Source: an uncultured Schlesneria sp.
Lineage (GTDB): Bacteria; Planctomycetota; Planctomycetia; Planctomycetales; Planctomycetaceae
Assembly: GCA_903871875.1 (NCBI GenBank)
Contig: CAIQIR010000072.1
Span: forward strand, 1-64,000
Direction: 5' to 3'
DNA length: 64,000 nt
In this document: piece by piece, positions 1-9,742 of the stretch
Layout: each line of letters opens with the position of its first letter
Numbering within the stretch: the first letter of the stretch is position 1
Notes under the pieces: model-generated
What the model was told of the DNA's origin: nothing
Database searches by the model: none
Seen by the model: the letters and a program-made list of their open reading frames with translations, nothing else
Translations under genes and position numbers: made by a program

Positions 1-45
1 CGAAAACTGCTGAGGAGGTTGTTTTTTGTCCACGCATTTTGGCGG

Positions 46-255
46 CTACTCATCGATCTCATACACAAAAACCAATGTCAGCCGCGAAACCCGGCTCCGG
101 TTTTCATCTGAATCGACGCACCCCGTCCGCGGAAAATCAGCAGGGCCTTTTTTCAGGGACGACGAAATAGTGTTGAGCCAATAGTTGAGAGGGATTTCAT
201 CTTTGGTCGTGCAGTCATCTCCCCAATGCCGATCTTTGGTGGCTCGTCCTGACGG
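46..255 (-). pseudogene. possible coding remnant at left edge
   Basis: An open stretch of 69 codons on the minus strand ends at a TAG (46-48) and is bounded upstream by a TGA (256-258). It has no ATG start. The translation looks protein-like (pieces such as KDEIPLNYWLNTISSSLKKG and a C-terminal SRLTLVFVYEIDE). The neighbouring frame just upstream (about 250-310, with TAVHHRLDQAIDQLTV) is also open and protein-like. Together these fit a gene broken by a frameshift or lacking its 5' part. I do not recognise the family, and a chance open frame is possible. Confidence 0.25.
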
Positions 256-314
256 TCAGTTGGTCGATGGCCTGATCGAGCCGGTGGTGCACCGCCGTAT
301 CATCTACGACAGGA

Positions 315-2873
315 TCAGATAATCGCCAATGGATTGCGGCGTTCCTCCAGCGTCCCTCGCGTCACGCCGACTCGGTTGGCGGCGTTCAATCGCCGCCAGA
401 CCTCTTCACCGCGGATGCGATCGTGATGCAAGTCGCGGTATAGATGAAGCACTCGTTTCAATTCATCAGGCTGTTCATCGAGGAATTCAATCCGCAGATT
501 GCGAAGCCCCTGTTCCAGCAGGGCCGGGATGACTTCGGCCGCACTTTGTGGTACCGCGTTATACAAAGTGTTGCGACAGCCGACATCGGCCTTCAAGGGA
601 TGCTCGCTGCCGACGCGATCTCTCAGTTGGACCAGATGTGTGTCGCACGGCCGGCCGCAATTCGTCTTGTTCGTCCCCGGGGAAAGCACGGCACAGAAGA
701 CGCAGTGTTCCATATGGAACATTGGCATATGCTGATGAACAACGACTTCCAGATGCGATGCCGGCGCCGACGAAACGAGTTGCTGTAACTGATCTCGATT
801 GAGATCGTACGAGGTCGTGACTCGTTGAGCGCCCTGATCGAGCAGATACTGGACAGTCAATTCATTCGTCGCGTTCAATGAATAATCTGCCACAAACGGA
901 ATCGCGCGATCGGCACAAAATTGCATGCCCGCCAGATTTCGAGCGAGCATGCCGTCGGCGCCGTATTTGAGTAACGCGAGAAACAGTCCCGCTTCGTCCG
1001 GTTTTTGGATTCGAGGTGGTGCCAAATAGATTGACAGTTGCGCTTCATGGGCCATTTCGACAGCGGCCCGGTATTCGCGAAGATCCTGGAAATCAGCATA
1101 AATCAGCGGCTTATCACCGGGATCCTCGAATTGAAGCTCCTCGATCACCGTTTCAATCTGGGCCAAAGTTCGACACAGCAAATGGAGCCGCGGTGGTCTC
1201 TGATTTTGAGGGGCAGACGGGGCGATCTCGTTCTTTAAGGCCTGTCGTGCCGAACCCGTGAAGAGTAATCGTGAGCGTGGCGCCTTGGCCGCCTGATCGA
1301 GTTGAGCGATCAGTTCCTGCCGCAATTTTGACAGGACGCTCAGCGGAATCATGGGACCACCGACGATTTCAGCATCGAGCCGACTCAGTTGATATGCCGT
1401 ATTTCCCAGGCGGCTGAGTTGTTCTTGCAGAAAATCCTGGGTGATGGCATGCTTCGTCGCGACAGCCAGCGGTGTGGCCGATACGACACGAACCACAATT
1501 GGCGAATCTTTGTCGTTCGACGAATCGGAATTCAGCACACCGGTGATTTCAACGGGCTCGCCAGCCACTGCACGCACTCGCACGACGAGTGGCCGCTTCC
1601 GCAACGGATCGGGGCCGGTGAACGTCTTTCGCAATCGAGAGGTCAGTTGGGGATCGTCCGTCTTCCAGACCGATTGCCCGATTTCCACGCGAGAGAAATC
1701 GATCGCATCGTGCTGGAATTCCAGTTCCACCAGCCCACTGGCCACGGTTTCTTCCAACAGCCTGCCATTGCGAAGAACACCGAACAGACGACCACCTTGT
1801 TCTGTCTTCGTTTCGCGATCGCCTTCGAAAACAACGCCGTCCCCACGTGTGACGGGGCCATCCAGCTGAATTTCGACCGCATCCGCGAACACCTGCGCTA
1901 CTGTTCCCAACAACACGCCGCGCTTCGCCGAGGTCAGTCCCGGAACCAGCATTTTATGGTCGTCACCCTGGAGCCAGCCAGGAGAGAATCCCCGCGAGAA
2001 CGACAATTCCATTTCGCGAACTTCGTCCCGAGAAAACTCCACCAATTGGCCGCGCATAGTGGCGTCAATGGCCTCACGATAATGACGAGTGATGTTCGCC
2101 ACATATTCCGGGGTTTTCAGTCGTCCTTCAATTTTGAACGAGGTAATGCCCGCGGCGATCAAATCGGGCGTCAATTCGTAAGCGGCCAGATCCTGGGGAC
2201 TGAGCAAATATTTCTGATCACCCAGATCGACGTCGCTGCCATCACAAATCAGATCGTACGGCAACCGACATGCTTGAGCACATTGTCCTCGATTGGCGCT
2301 GCGGCCGCCGAGCGACTCGCTGGTCAGGCACTGTCCTGAATAGGCCACGCAAAGCGCGCCGTGGACAAAACATTCCAATTCCACCGAAGTCGAATGCCGG
2401 ATCTGAGCAATCTCGCGCAACGACAGTTCGCGAGCCAGCACAACCCGCTCGATGCCCAATTTCTCCGCGACTTGAATACATTCGGCGCTTGTCAGCGTCA
2501 TCTGCGTCGAGGCGTGAATCGGCAGATCGGGACAGGTCAAGCGAATCAGCTTCATCACGCCGATGTCTTGCACCAACACGGCGTCGACATCCGCTCGGGC
2601 GATCGTTCGGATCAACGATTCCAGTTCCGACAACTCATCGGTGAATGCCAACGTATTCAGGGTGACATAACCCTTTACGCCGCGATGGTGCAAGAACTGC
2701 ATGACGTCAGTCAATTCGTTCGTCGCCAGATTTGATGCTCGGGCACGCGCGTTAAAGCCGCAATTCAAACCGAAATAGACGGCATCCGCCCCATTTTCCA
2801 CCGCCGCTCGCATGCATTCTCGGTCTCCTGCGGGAGCCAGAAGTTCGGGGCGAAGAGAAGTGGGTAAAGTCAT
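315..2873 (-). CDS. U32 family protein, RlhA-like (23S rRNA hydroxylation type)
   Basis: This is a U32 'peptidase' with the family opening LRPELLAPAGD and the signature ELECFVHGALCVAYSGQC at about residues 170-190. A middle DUF3656-like region follows, and the C-terminal half carries a second Cys cluster (MEHCVFC, then CGRPC) followed by HPLKADVGCRNTLYN. Members of this family (RlhA, TrhP) are RNA-modifying proteins that hydroxylate rRNA or tRNA bases with prephenate-linked chemistry, not true peptidases. At about 850 residues it is longer than E. coli RlhA (about 650). I chose the ATG at 2873 because family members begin just before the ELLAPAG motif. A GTG at 2900 would add nine residues. 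It stands alone on the minus strand, about 215 bp from the DNA glycosylase gene upstream. Confidence 0.85.
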   Translation of the reverse strand: MTLPTSLRPELLAPAGDRECMRAAVENGADAVYFGLNCGFNARARASNLATNELTDVMQFLHHRGVKGYVTLNTLAFTDELSELESLIRTIARADVDAVLVQDIGVMKLIRLTCPDLPIHASTQMTLTSAECIQVAEKLGIERVVLARELSLREIAQIRHSTSVELECFVHGALCVAYSGQCLTSESLGGRSANRGQCAQACRLPYDLICDGSDVDLGDQKYLLSPQDLAAYELTPDLIAAGITSFKIEGRLKTPEYVANITRHYREAIDATMRGQLVEFSRDEVREMELSFSRGFSPGWLQGDDHKMLVPGLTSAKRGVLLGTVAQVFADAVEIQLDGPVTRGDGVVFEGDRETKTEQGGRLFGVLRNGRLLEETVASGLVELEFQHDAIDFSRVEIGQSVWKTDDPQLTSRLRKTFTGPDPLRKRPLVVRVRAVAGEPVEITGVLNSDSSNDKDSPIVVRVVSATPLAVATKHAITQDFLQEQLSRLGNTAYQLSRLDAEIVGGPMIPLSVLSKLRQELIAQLDQAAKAPRSRLLFTGSARQALKNEIAPSAPQNQRPPRLHLLCRTLAQIETVIEELQFEDPGDKPLIYADFQDLREYRAAVEMAHEAQLSIYLAPPRIQKPDEAGLFLALLKYGADGMLARNLAGMQFCADRAIPFVADYSLNATNELTVQYLLDQGAQRVTTSYDLNRDQLQQLVSSAPASHLEVVVHQHMPMFHMEHCVFCAVLSPGTNKTNCGRPCDTHLVQLRDRVGSEHPLKADVGCRNTLYNAVPQSAAEVIPALLEQGLRNLRIEFLDEQPDELKRVLHLYRDLHHDRIRGEEVWRRLNAANRVGVTRGTLEERRNPLAII

Positions 2874-3088
2874 GCGGCAGCCAATTCGATCAAAAGTCAC
2901 TCGCGGAATCAGAGAGAACTCTGAATCATCGGTCTAACTTCGGGCAGCGTCAACCCGTAAGGTTGATTGAGTAGGAATATGCCGAGTCGAAGCGGATCTT
3001 CGGGGCCAGACGATCGTTTTTCAAATCCCAATGTGCGTTTTCTCTGAACCGTGACCGTCGCAAGAGTCCTTTCTTTTGGCGAAATCCA

Positions 3089-3796
3089 TTAGATGAATGT
3101 CTTCAATTCCAGCTGTGCCTTGGCTCGGGAGAAAACGGCGTCGAGCATCGGTTCGGTCAGGCGGCCTGTGAACGTATTTCGGGGACTCGGGTGAAAACAA
3201 CCGATCAACAAACGGCGATGTTCGTCGAGGGGGGCTTCCACTCCATGACCGAATTTCGGTCGTCGCCCCGTGAGCCATCCCATTGTGCTTGCGTGATCCG
3301 TCACTTTTTGCCAAGCCGTCTGGCCAAGTGCGACGATGACACGAACCGGCAATAGTTCGAATGTCCGCGCAAACCATTCTGAGCAGTTCGCCAATTCTTC
3401 CCTCGCCGGTTTGTTCTCTGGCGGCGCACAATGGCAAGGGTTCGTGATGGCACAATCCGTCAGTTCCAGACCATCATCATTGGAAACGGACGTCGGTTGA
3501 TTGGCGAACCCTGCCTTGTACAGAGCGCGATAGAGCCAGTCTCCGCTGCGATCTCCCGTAAAAACGCGCCCCGTCCGGTTACCACCATGTGCGGCGGGCG
3601 CCAGGCCGACGAGAACCAGCCGGGCCGCGGGGTCACCGAAATTAGGAACAGGCAATCCCCAATAATCCCAGTCCTGGTAGGCGGCCCGCTTCTGTTGGGC
3701 GACTTCCTGACAGTATTGCCGCAATCGCGGACAGCGTTCGCAGGCCACGATGCGCTGGTTCAGGTCGTTCCACGCCCTTCGGTTTGATGATCTCAT
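3089..3796 (-). CDS. family 5 uracil-DNA glycosylase (UDGb)
   Basis: This enzyme removes uracil and other deaminated bases from DNA in base-excision repair. The 235-residue protein has a CERC pair at residues 19-22 and further Cys near TDCAITNPCHC that can hold a 4Fe-4S cluster. The UDGb active-site motif GLAPAAHGGNRTGRVFTGD lies at about 64-83. The second motif HPSPRNTFTGRLT lies near the C-terminus. The polar Asp/Asn of family 1 and the Glu of family 4 are absent from motif 1, which is normal for family 5. Length matches the family. The 197 bp upstream, towards the phosphatase gene, show no other gene. Confidence 0.9.
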   Translation of the reverse strand: MRSSNRRAWNDLNQRIVACERCPRLRQYCQEVAQQKRAAYQDWDYWGLPVPNFGDPAARLVLVGLAPAAHGGNRTGRVFTGDRSGDWLYRALYKAGFANQPTSVSNDDGLELTDCAITNPCHCAPPENKPAREELANCSEWFARTFELLPVRVIVALGQTAWQKVTDHASTMGWLTGRRPKFGHGVEAPLDEHRRLLIGCFHPSPRNTFTGRLTEPMLDAVFSRAKAQLELKTFI

Positions 3797-3993
3797 TGTG
3801 GCGTTATTGTCTCCTCCGAGAGGTCAACGCAGCTTCACGATTCCCTCGGGAAGGCATTCATGGTCCACCAAAACGAGTTTGAAACCTGTTTGCGGCGAGA
3901 GACCAACTTCAATTCGATGCGCTGCCTTCTATCCGTTCGTTACTTGCGCAGCTGGCGGCATTTCCGGGAAAATCACCCCAAACTCGATCGACA

Positions 3994-5784
3994 TCAATGG
4001 GTTCGACGCAAAGCCGTAACACAGATGTCGTCTCGTTGTGATCGGCCTTCGCGAAATGTTTCGACGGCGTCAATCAGCTTGGGAACCAATTCTTCAACGG
4101 ATTCGGGCCCCTCATCGATCACGGTTCTGACCCGCTCTTTGGCGAAGAGCTGGCTGCTGGGGTTCAAGGCTTCGGTGATGCCGTCGGTGTAGAAGATGAC
4201 GGCGTCGTTCGGTTCCAGTCGGATAATGAACGAGTCATATTTCTGGTCGGCCATGACTCCCAGCGGCATTCCCGATTCACGGACGCCGACAAATTCCGAT
4301 CGACGGCCCGGACGGCGGACGATCGGGGGCAAATGTCCCGCGCTGGCCAATTGAATTTCGTGTCGGGTCGGATCAAGAATCGCAATCGATAGCGTAATGA
4401 ATCGATAACCCAGTCCGCTGTCGGACATTTCAAAATTGAGACTCGTCAACGCCCCTTCCGCGGACGATGCACTGAAGAGGTGATAGCGGCAAGAGGCATG
4501 CAGGCGAGCCATCAGGAGCGCTGCGGGGATGCCTTTGCCCGAAACGTCACCGATGACGACGGCCAATCGGCCGTCAGGAATTCGCACATAGTCAAAATAA
4601 TCGCCACCAATGCTTTGGGCCGCTTCGTAGTAATCCGCGAATTCATAACCGGCGACGACGGGCGCCGTACTGGGAAGAAAGCTCAATTGCACCTGAGCGG
4701 CGATTTCCATATCGCGGTCGAAATCTCGCTGCTTCAAGAGCGATTCGTGCATCGCCCCATTTTCCACGGCCAATCCCGCCTGCGCGCCCACGCTGACGAG
4801 CAGGTCAAGATCGTCCGAATTAAACGGTTGCGAAATGTCCAACGTGCTCAGTTGCAAGACTCCCAGCGCCCTTCCCGAAGTGTCGATCAGCGGGGTGCAC
4901 ATCAACGAGCGAAGCTGCATTTCCGCCAGGCTTTCGCTGCTTTGGAAACGCCGATCATCGCCGACATCGGCGCTCAAAATCGCCTGACCACTTTCCATGG
5001 CCTGCCGCACTACTGTCATGCTGACCGGAACATCGTCGTCTTCCGGTCGCCGAGTGTGAGAGGCACGGACTCGCAAGGTGTCAGAATTGTTGTCTTTTAG
5101 CAGCACAAATCCCGAATCGGCCTGCGGGAAAATCTTGAACAGCGATTTCAAGATCACGGGCAGCATGTCGGCCAGTTTCACGACTTTGCCCAGTGCCATG
5201 CTGATTTCCAGAATGGCGCGTAGTTTTGCTTCGGGACGGATGTTGAGCCGCAATCCCTGCTCTGAGGAACCGGCCGACATCGAGGCGAGAACAGCAGAAT
5301 TCTTTAAGGACTCTGCCGCGGCCGGTAAATCCTGGTCCGATCCAGCGAGGTTACCGGCCGCGGAAGGACTGATCTCGACCCCCGCAGGCCCGGCGAATAT
5401 TCGAGAATCTGCTGTGACGGGAATTGAAGGGCCGGAGGCCTTTCGCATGAAGACAAATGCATAGTCGCAAACTCGAATTTCGTCACCTTCGCGTAACTCG
5501 GTACGGCCGCGAATTGATTGACGGTTGACTTGAGTCCCATTGCGACTATGGAGATCTTCCACCAGGAAAATCCCATCATCTTCGACGATTTGGGCGTGTT
5601 GGCGGCTGACGGAGGCGTTGTCGAGTACGATCTGACAAGACGGATGTCGCCCCAGCACCACCTTCCCACCCGTCAGGGCAAGAACCTGGCCTGAAGAACT
5701 TCCTTGGATGACCTTCAGAAATGCCACGGTCGAAAACACCCCGACGATTCGAAAAGATGTTGACGAAATTGAAAAACCACCCAC
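3994..5784 (-). CDS. FHA-GAF-PP2C (SpoIIE/RsbU-type) protein phosphatase
   Basis: A 596-residue signalling protein. An FHA domain (about 22-112, with LGRHPSC and SVSRQHAQI, HSRNGTQVN) would bind phosphothreonine. A GAF sensor domain occupies about 190-350. A PP2C-like SpoIIE/RsbU phosphatase domain runs from about 380 to the end (IGGDYFDYVRI, VIGDVSGKGIPAALLMA, FYTDGITEA), with the metal-binding Asp residues present. Such proteins dephosphorylate anti-anti-sigma factors or partner-switch proteins. No partner is adjacent, so the target is unknown. The first 19 residues may not be translated: a GTG at 5727 also gives a complete FHA domain. Its FHA could read phosphorylation by kinases such as the one at 61144-63351, but that is inference. 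Confidence 0.85.
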   Translation of the reverse strand: MGGFSISSTSFRIVGVFSTVAFLKVIQGSSSGQVLALTGGKVVLGRHPSCQIVLDNASVSRQHAQIVEDDGIFLVEDLHSRNGTQVNRQSIRGRTELREGDEIRVCDYAFVFMRKASGPSIPVTADSRIFAGPAGVEISPSAAGNLAGSDQDLPAAAESLKNSAVLASMSAGSSEQGLRLNIRPEAKLRAILEISMALGKVVKLADMLPVILKSLFKIFPQADSGFVLLKDNNSDTLRVRASHTRRPEDDDVPVSMTVVRQAMESGQAILSADVGDDRRFQSSESLAEMQLRSLMCTPLIDTSGRALGVLQLSTLDISQPFNSDDLDLLVSVGAQAGLAVENGAMHESLLKQRDFDRDMEIAAQVQLSFLPSTAPVVAGYEFADYYEAAQSIGGDYFDYVRIPDGRLAVVIGDVSGKGIPAALLMARLHASCRYHLFSASSAEGALTSLNFEMSDSGLGYRFITLSIAILDPTRHEIQLASAGHLPPIVRRPGRRSEFVGVRESGMPLGVMADQKYDSFIIRLEPNDAVIFYTDGITEALNPSSQLFAKERVRTVIDEGPESVEELVPKLIDAVETFREGRSQRDDICVTALRRTH

Positions 5785-5916
5785 TCAAGCGGAATGCGAA
5801 GAGGCAGCTTGTCTGCAGAGACTAGCACGCACCTGAAACCCCGGCAATCTGGCAGACCGGCTTTTCTGACACTGATCAATCAATAGATTCCTGACAAACC
5901 GAATTGCTGCTCGAAA

Positions 5917-6480
5917 GTGACCGGGATGGTGGGCGAGATTTTAATTCGTTGGACGGCTCGAGCGGCTGTCGCCTGTTATGCGGTACGACTGTGGCGCGAT
6001 GCCGGCGGCGTGGGTACGGACTCGTACAGTCGTCGAACTCGCTGGTGGTGGACCATGGGTTGTGGCTGGTTTGCCGTACATGTGGCCACCGCGTTTCATT
6101 TCGAACACGGCTGGAATCACTCGGCGGCATTCGAATACACCGCCAAGAGAACGGCTGAGATGACGGGTTGGAACTCGGGGGCAGGGCTTTATCTCAACGA
6201 AGCATTTCTATGTCTTTGGTGCGTAGACACGATCTTGTGGTGGAGCAATCTTGCCTGGCCACGCAATCGTCGCGCTTATTGGGCCATCCAAGGGGTTTTT
6301 GCCTTCATGATGATTCAGGCCACGGCCGTCTTCGGCCCACCTCTCTGGAAGCCGCTCGTACTGCTGCTCACAGGGCTGGTAATGTGGCAAATCGTCCGCT
6401 CACGCCGGGGGCGTCGACACGCCAAGTTGTTGGATCCCACCGAATCGCTTCACAGCGGCAATCAGTCATCTGCCGATTGA
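5917..6480 (+). CDS. small multi-pass membrane protein, unknown function
   Basis: Not recognised. The 187 residues contain about four hydrophobic segments (near 45-65, 93-112, 122-140 and 147-163), rich in Trp and His, ending in an Arg-rich, probably cytoplasmic tail. The GTG at 5917 opens the frame, and an ATG three codons later (5926) is an equally good start. It is divergent from the phosphatase gene and its 3' end overlaps the convergent acetyltransferase gene by 19 bp. The hydrophobic pattern and consistent Trp codons argue for a real gene, but I cannot assign a role. Confidence 0.6.
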   Translation: MTGMVGEILIRWTARAAVACYAVRLWRDAGGVGTDSYSRRTRWWWTMGCGWFAVHVATAFHFEHGWNHSAAFEYTAKRTAEMTGWNSGAGLYLNEAFLCLWCVDTILWWSNLAWPRNRRAYWAIQGVFAFMMIQATAVFGPPLWKPLVLLLTGLVMWQIVRSRRGRRHAKLLDPTESLHSGNQSSAD

Positions 6481-7448
6481 GAGGATGGTTCCGCAGGCTT
6501 GCGGTAAACGACGCCGGCATCTACCTGTTGAAATCCGGCTGACTTCAGCACGGCAATCGCTGGCAAATCGGTTTCCAGCGTATGGGCCTCGGCCAATTGA
6601 ATCATGTCTTCTCGGACCCGCCGACAGACCTCGTCGAGCAGCAATTGTCCGTAACCTCGTCGTCGCTGCTGCTCGTTGACTTGCAATCCACGAATGCCGA
6701 TCGCACGGACTTTCCAGCCTGTTGTATAAAGATCCAGGCCGACCACGCATACCCGGGCCATCAGGGAGCCACCGGCCTTGGGTAAAAGGCCGAGGTGCAT
6801 GGAGTCCAGTCGACCATGTCGGGTTGACCACCACCAGTCTTTAGGTTCATAGGCTGCGGCGGCAGCCAGTCGCGATTGGCGTTTGGCATTCAGTAACCGA
6901 ACGCACATCACCTCCGGACCACCCGGTCCGAGGGATCGCTGGAAAACCAAGTGACGTTCGACGGGCAGATAGTGAAGGGCCGTGAAGAACGGGGCCGCTG
7001 CCATATCAGATTCCAGAAATCCTGCTGGCTCGCTTCCGCCGTATAATCCGCAATAAAACGGGTCGCGAGGATCCGCCCCGCCTGCGTAAATCGCTTCCGA
7101 TCCCGACTGCCGCAAATATTCCTCGGCCCGACGGACCAATTCCCGGCCGATTCCCTGTCGGCGATATTCCTTGTCGACGATGACCGCGCAAATCACACCT
7201 TCTTTTTTCGACAAGTGCGATTTGGTTTCGTCTGCGCCAAATCCTGCATGAACGAAGCCTACAACCTTTTGGTCATCGGCGATCGCGAGAATCATCCCGG
7301 CCGGATCGAAATAGGTTTGGGCGATAACCAAGCTGTCGAATTCGTCGCAACTGACGGCTTGCGCCGCGCCTCGTCCTAATCCGGATTCGTTCCAGAGCCG
7401 CAAAATATGCGGCGGATCAGAATTTCGGAATTGGCGATAGGCCACCAC
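6462..7448 (-). CDS. GNAT acetyltransferase with two tandem GNAT domains
   Basis: A 328-residue protein with two acetyltransferase folds. The first (about 1-155) has the acetyl-CoA loop signature VDKEYRRQGIGRELVRRAEE. The second (about 170-320) has VNEQQRRRGYGQLLLDEVC, followed by the typical GFQQVDAGVVYRKP end. Tandem GNAT arrangement is known from MshD-like and other enzymes, but the substrate cannot be read from sequence. It is convergent with the small membrane protein and overlaps its last codons. It ends in a short acidic/serine tail. Confidence 0.8.
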   Translation of the reverse strand: MVAYRQFRNSDPPHILRLWNESGLGRGAAQAVSCDEFDSLVIAQTYFDPAGMILAIADDQKVVGFVHAGFGADETKSHLSKKEGVICAVIVDKEYRRQGIGRELVRRAEEYLRQSGSEAIYAGGADPRDPFYCGLYGGSEPAGFLESDMAAAPFFTALHYLPVERHLVFQRSLGPGGPEVMCVRLLNAKRQSRLAAAAAYEPKDWWWSTRHGRLDSMHLGLLPKAGGSLMARVCVVGLDLYTTGWKVRAIGIRGLQVNEQQRRRGYGQLLLDEVCRRVREDMIQLAEAHTLETDLPAIAVLKSAGFQQVDAGVVYRKPAEPSSQSADD

Positions 7449-7548
7449 GATTCAACAACCTTCCAAATCATTCGGGTCGAACGGAAATGTTGCGACAGTC
7501 GCTATCACTCTATGATCGGCTGAGCCAAGGCAGAACCTGTATTTGCAA

Positions 7549-7581
7549 AAGGAACCCGGTGTCGCAGACACCGGGTTCCTT
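7549..7581 (-). terminator. strong intrinsic terminator after the split transketolase genes
   Basis: A perfect 15-bp inverted repeat (7549-7563 with 7567-7581, core GGAACCCGGTGTC) with a 3-nt loop. On the minus strand it is followed by TTTTGC. It lies 25 bp past the stop of the transketolase C-terminal gene (7606), as expected for a Rho-independent terminator. Confidence 0.8.
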
Positions 7582-7605
7582 CTCATTATATCGGTTAGTC
7601 AATGC

Positions 7606-8568
7606 TCATCGACTTCGAACTTTCTTCACCGCCGCGACGATTGCTTCTGCCGTCAGACCGTATTTTTGTAGCAATCCCAAGGGATCACCGCTTTCCGCGT
7701 AGGTATCACCCACATTGACGAACTCCATGGGAACCGGTTTCGTGCGAGCAACGACGGTTGCCACGGCGGATCCCAAACCGCCGGCCATCAGGTGCTCTTC
7801 CGTCACGACGATCCGTCCTGTTTCCGTCGCCGCCTTGACGATTGCCTCTTCATCCAGTGGCTTGATCGTATGCATATCGAGAACCCGAGCTTGAACGCCC
7901 GTTTTGGCCAAAGCTGCCGCTGCATCCAGCGCGATACCGACCATCAAGCCATTGGCAATGATCGTAACATCTTTTCCCTCTTTCACCGTGTTGGCCTTGC
8001 CAATCTCAAATGGAGAGTCGGCGGTGTAGATTTCGGGAAGCTCAATTCGTCCGCAGCGCAGATACACCGGTCCGACATGTTCCAGCATCGCTCGGGTCGC
8101 TTTTTTTGCCGACATTGCGTCGGCGGGAACCACCACTGTCATGCCGGGCATCGAACAGGCTAATGCCACGTCTTCGATCCCCATCTGCGATGCACCGTCT
8201 TCACCGATTGAGATCCCCGCGTGCGAACCGACCAACTTGACGTTCATGCCGGGATAAGCGATCGACATTCGGATTTGGTCAAAGGCATTGCACAACAGGA
8301 ATGCGGCAAAACTGCTGACGACTGGAATCTTACCGGCAGCGGCCAAGCCACCCGCCACGCCGACCATATTTGATTCGGCAATACCAACATTGAAACCGCG
8401 AGTGGGAAAGGCTTTGGCGAAGACTTCGGTGCGGGTGGAATTGCCCACGTCACCATCGACGGTGACAAGGTTGGGAAACTCGTTTCCCAAATCCTTCAGA
8501 GCGGCACCGAAGGCATCTCGGGTCGCTTTCCCCAGCTTCAAACCAGCCGCTTCGCCAATCGCCATCAT
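7606..8568 (-). CDS. transketolase, C-terminal subunit
   Basis: Carries the pyrimidine-binding and C-terminal domains of transketolase (320 residues): the E1-type glutamate motif NVGIAESNMVGVAGG, then GSHAGISIGEDGASQM and the C-terminal MHTIKPLDEEAIVKA segment. It pairs with the gene 40 bp upstream, which holds the thiamine-diphosphate-binding half. Together they would form a transketolase acting in the pentose phosphate pathway. Split transketolases are established in archaea and several bacterial phyla. Co-transcription from the upstream gene and a shared terminator at 7549-7581 are likely. Confidence 0.9.
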   Translation of the reverse strand: MMAIGEAAGLKLGKATRDAFGAALKDLGNEFPNLVTVDGDVGNSTRTEVFAKAFPTRGFNVGIAESNMVGVAGGLAAAGKIPVVSSFAAFLLCNAFDQIRMSIAYPGMNVKLVGSHAGISIGEDGASQMGIEDVALACSMPGMTVVVPADAMSAKKATRAMLEHVGPVYLRCGRIELPEIYTADSPFEIGKANTVKEGKDVTIIANGLMVGIALDAAAALAKTGVQARVLDMHTIKPLDEEAIVKAATETGRIVVTEEHLMAGGLGSAVATVVARTKPVPMEFVNVGDTYAESGDPLGLLQKYGLTAEAIVAAVKKVRSR

Positions 8569-8608
8569 CAGATTCCATCAGTAAGACTGTTTTCGATTAT
8601 TCGCCGCA

Positions 8609-9448
8609 CTACTTCAGCAACGCCAACGCTTTCTCGGCCAATTCCTTCGAGAGCGGTTTGCCGTGGTAGTTCAGATCGCCCGTCGGTTCCAGCACGGGAA
8701 GAATTCCGAAACCCTTCTTGGTTTGCGAGATGATCGCCGTGGGCCGATCGGTGACGGCTCGTGCTTTTGTCAGAGCTTCGACGACACTTTCCATCGAGTT
8801 GCCTTCAATGACCTGGGTATGCCAGCCAAAGGCGTCGAACTTGGCTGCGAATGGCTTCAGATCGAGAACATCTTTGGTTGCGCCGGTCTGCTGGTACCCG
8901 TTCTGATCGACGATCGCAGTCAGGTTGGCCAGCCGATATTTTTCAGCCGATGCCAATGCTTCCCACACCTGGCCTTCGCCCATTTCGCCGTCACCCATCA
9001 TCACGTAGGTATGTGAATCGAAGCCGTCCAGTCGGCAAGCCAGGGCATGCCCGACGCCAAGCGAAAGACCTTGACCGAGCGAGCCGGTCGACGCTTCCAT
9101 CGTGTCGAGCTGCTTCATGTTCGGATGTCCCTCAAACGGACTGCCCAGCTTCCGCAGAGTCATAATCTGTTCGAAGGTGTAGTAGCCGGCTTGACAGAGG
9201 GCCGAATAAAGCACGGGGACCGCATGTCCCTTGCTCAGAATAAATCGATCTCGCTTGGGATCGCGGGGATTCACTTTGCTGTGTCGCAGAAAACCGCCGA
9301 AATACAAGGCGGTAACGACTTCGACTGCCGACAGGCTGCTGGTCGGATGCCCACTGCCGGCCTCCGTGGTAATTTGAATGATCAGTCGACGAATGGCCTT
9401 CGCCGTCTCCTTCAGTTGATCAATACTCTGTTTCGTCGCGTCGGCCAC
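8609..9448 (-). CDS. transketolase, N-terminal (ThDP-binding) subunit
   Basis: A 279-residue protein covering the N-terminal domain of transketolase. SGHPTSSLSAVEV near residue 32, the SKGHAVPVLY loop and STGSLGQGLSLGVGHA are all present. The thiamine-diphosphate/metal motif GDGEMGEGQVWEALASA is followed by DQN. It is the first gene of a two-gene operon with the C-terminal subunit (40-bp gap). The two halves add to about 600 residues, slightly shorter than a full-length bacterial transketolase (about 660), as is usual for split forms. The 290 bp upstream are shared with the divergent HtrA gene and should hold both promoters. Confidence 0.9.
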   Translation of the reverse strand: MADATKQSIDQLKETAKAIRRLIIQITTEAGSGHPTSSLSAVEVVTALYFGGFLRHSKVNPRDPKRDRFILSKGHAVPVLYSALCQAGYYTFEQIMTLRKLGSPFEGHPNMKQLDTMEASTGSLGQGLSLGVGHALACRLDGFDSHTYVMMGDGEMGEGQVWEALASAEKYRLANLTAIVDQNGYQQTGATKDVLDLKPFAAKFDAFGWHTQVIEGNSMESVVEALTKARAVTDRPTAIISQTKKGFGILPVLEPTGDLNYHGKPLSKELAEKALALLK

Positions 9449-9742
9449 GATTCAATTCCTTGCGTGCGGTTCTCAATGATCGCATGAAAATAGCGAGATT
9501 TTCCGGCAAAAGCCGTGAACGCGCTTCTCGTGTCAAAATGATTCCCAAGGCGGGCGTATGCTACCGATCGGTTTTCGACCCGGCAAGGAACGATACAGGT
9601 TTCTTGCGCTCTGCGAAGGGCGAAACGTTTTTTTTCGGATTAAGCTCTTCCCCACGGGCGTCCGATCAGCGAATCTATTAGATATAACGACGTTGCGTTC
9701 ACTCGAACGGTGACTCGTTATCGGTCGTTCAGAAAGAAATTC

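Noticed and set aside
1389-2339. 316-codon plus-strand frame under the U32 gene
   Set aside because: Antisense of a well-supported U32 protein; composition rich in Arg/Gln with no domain.
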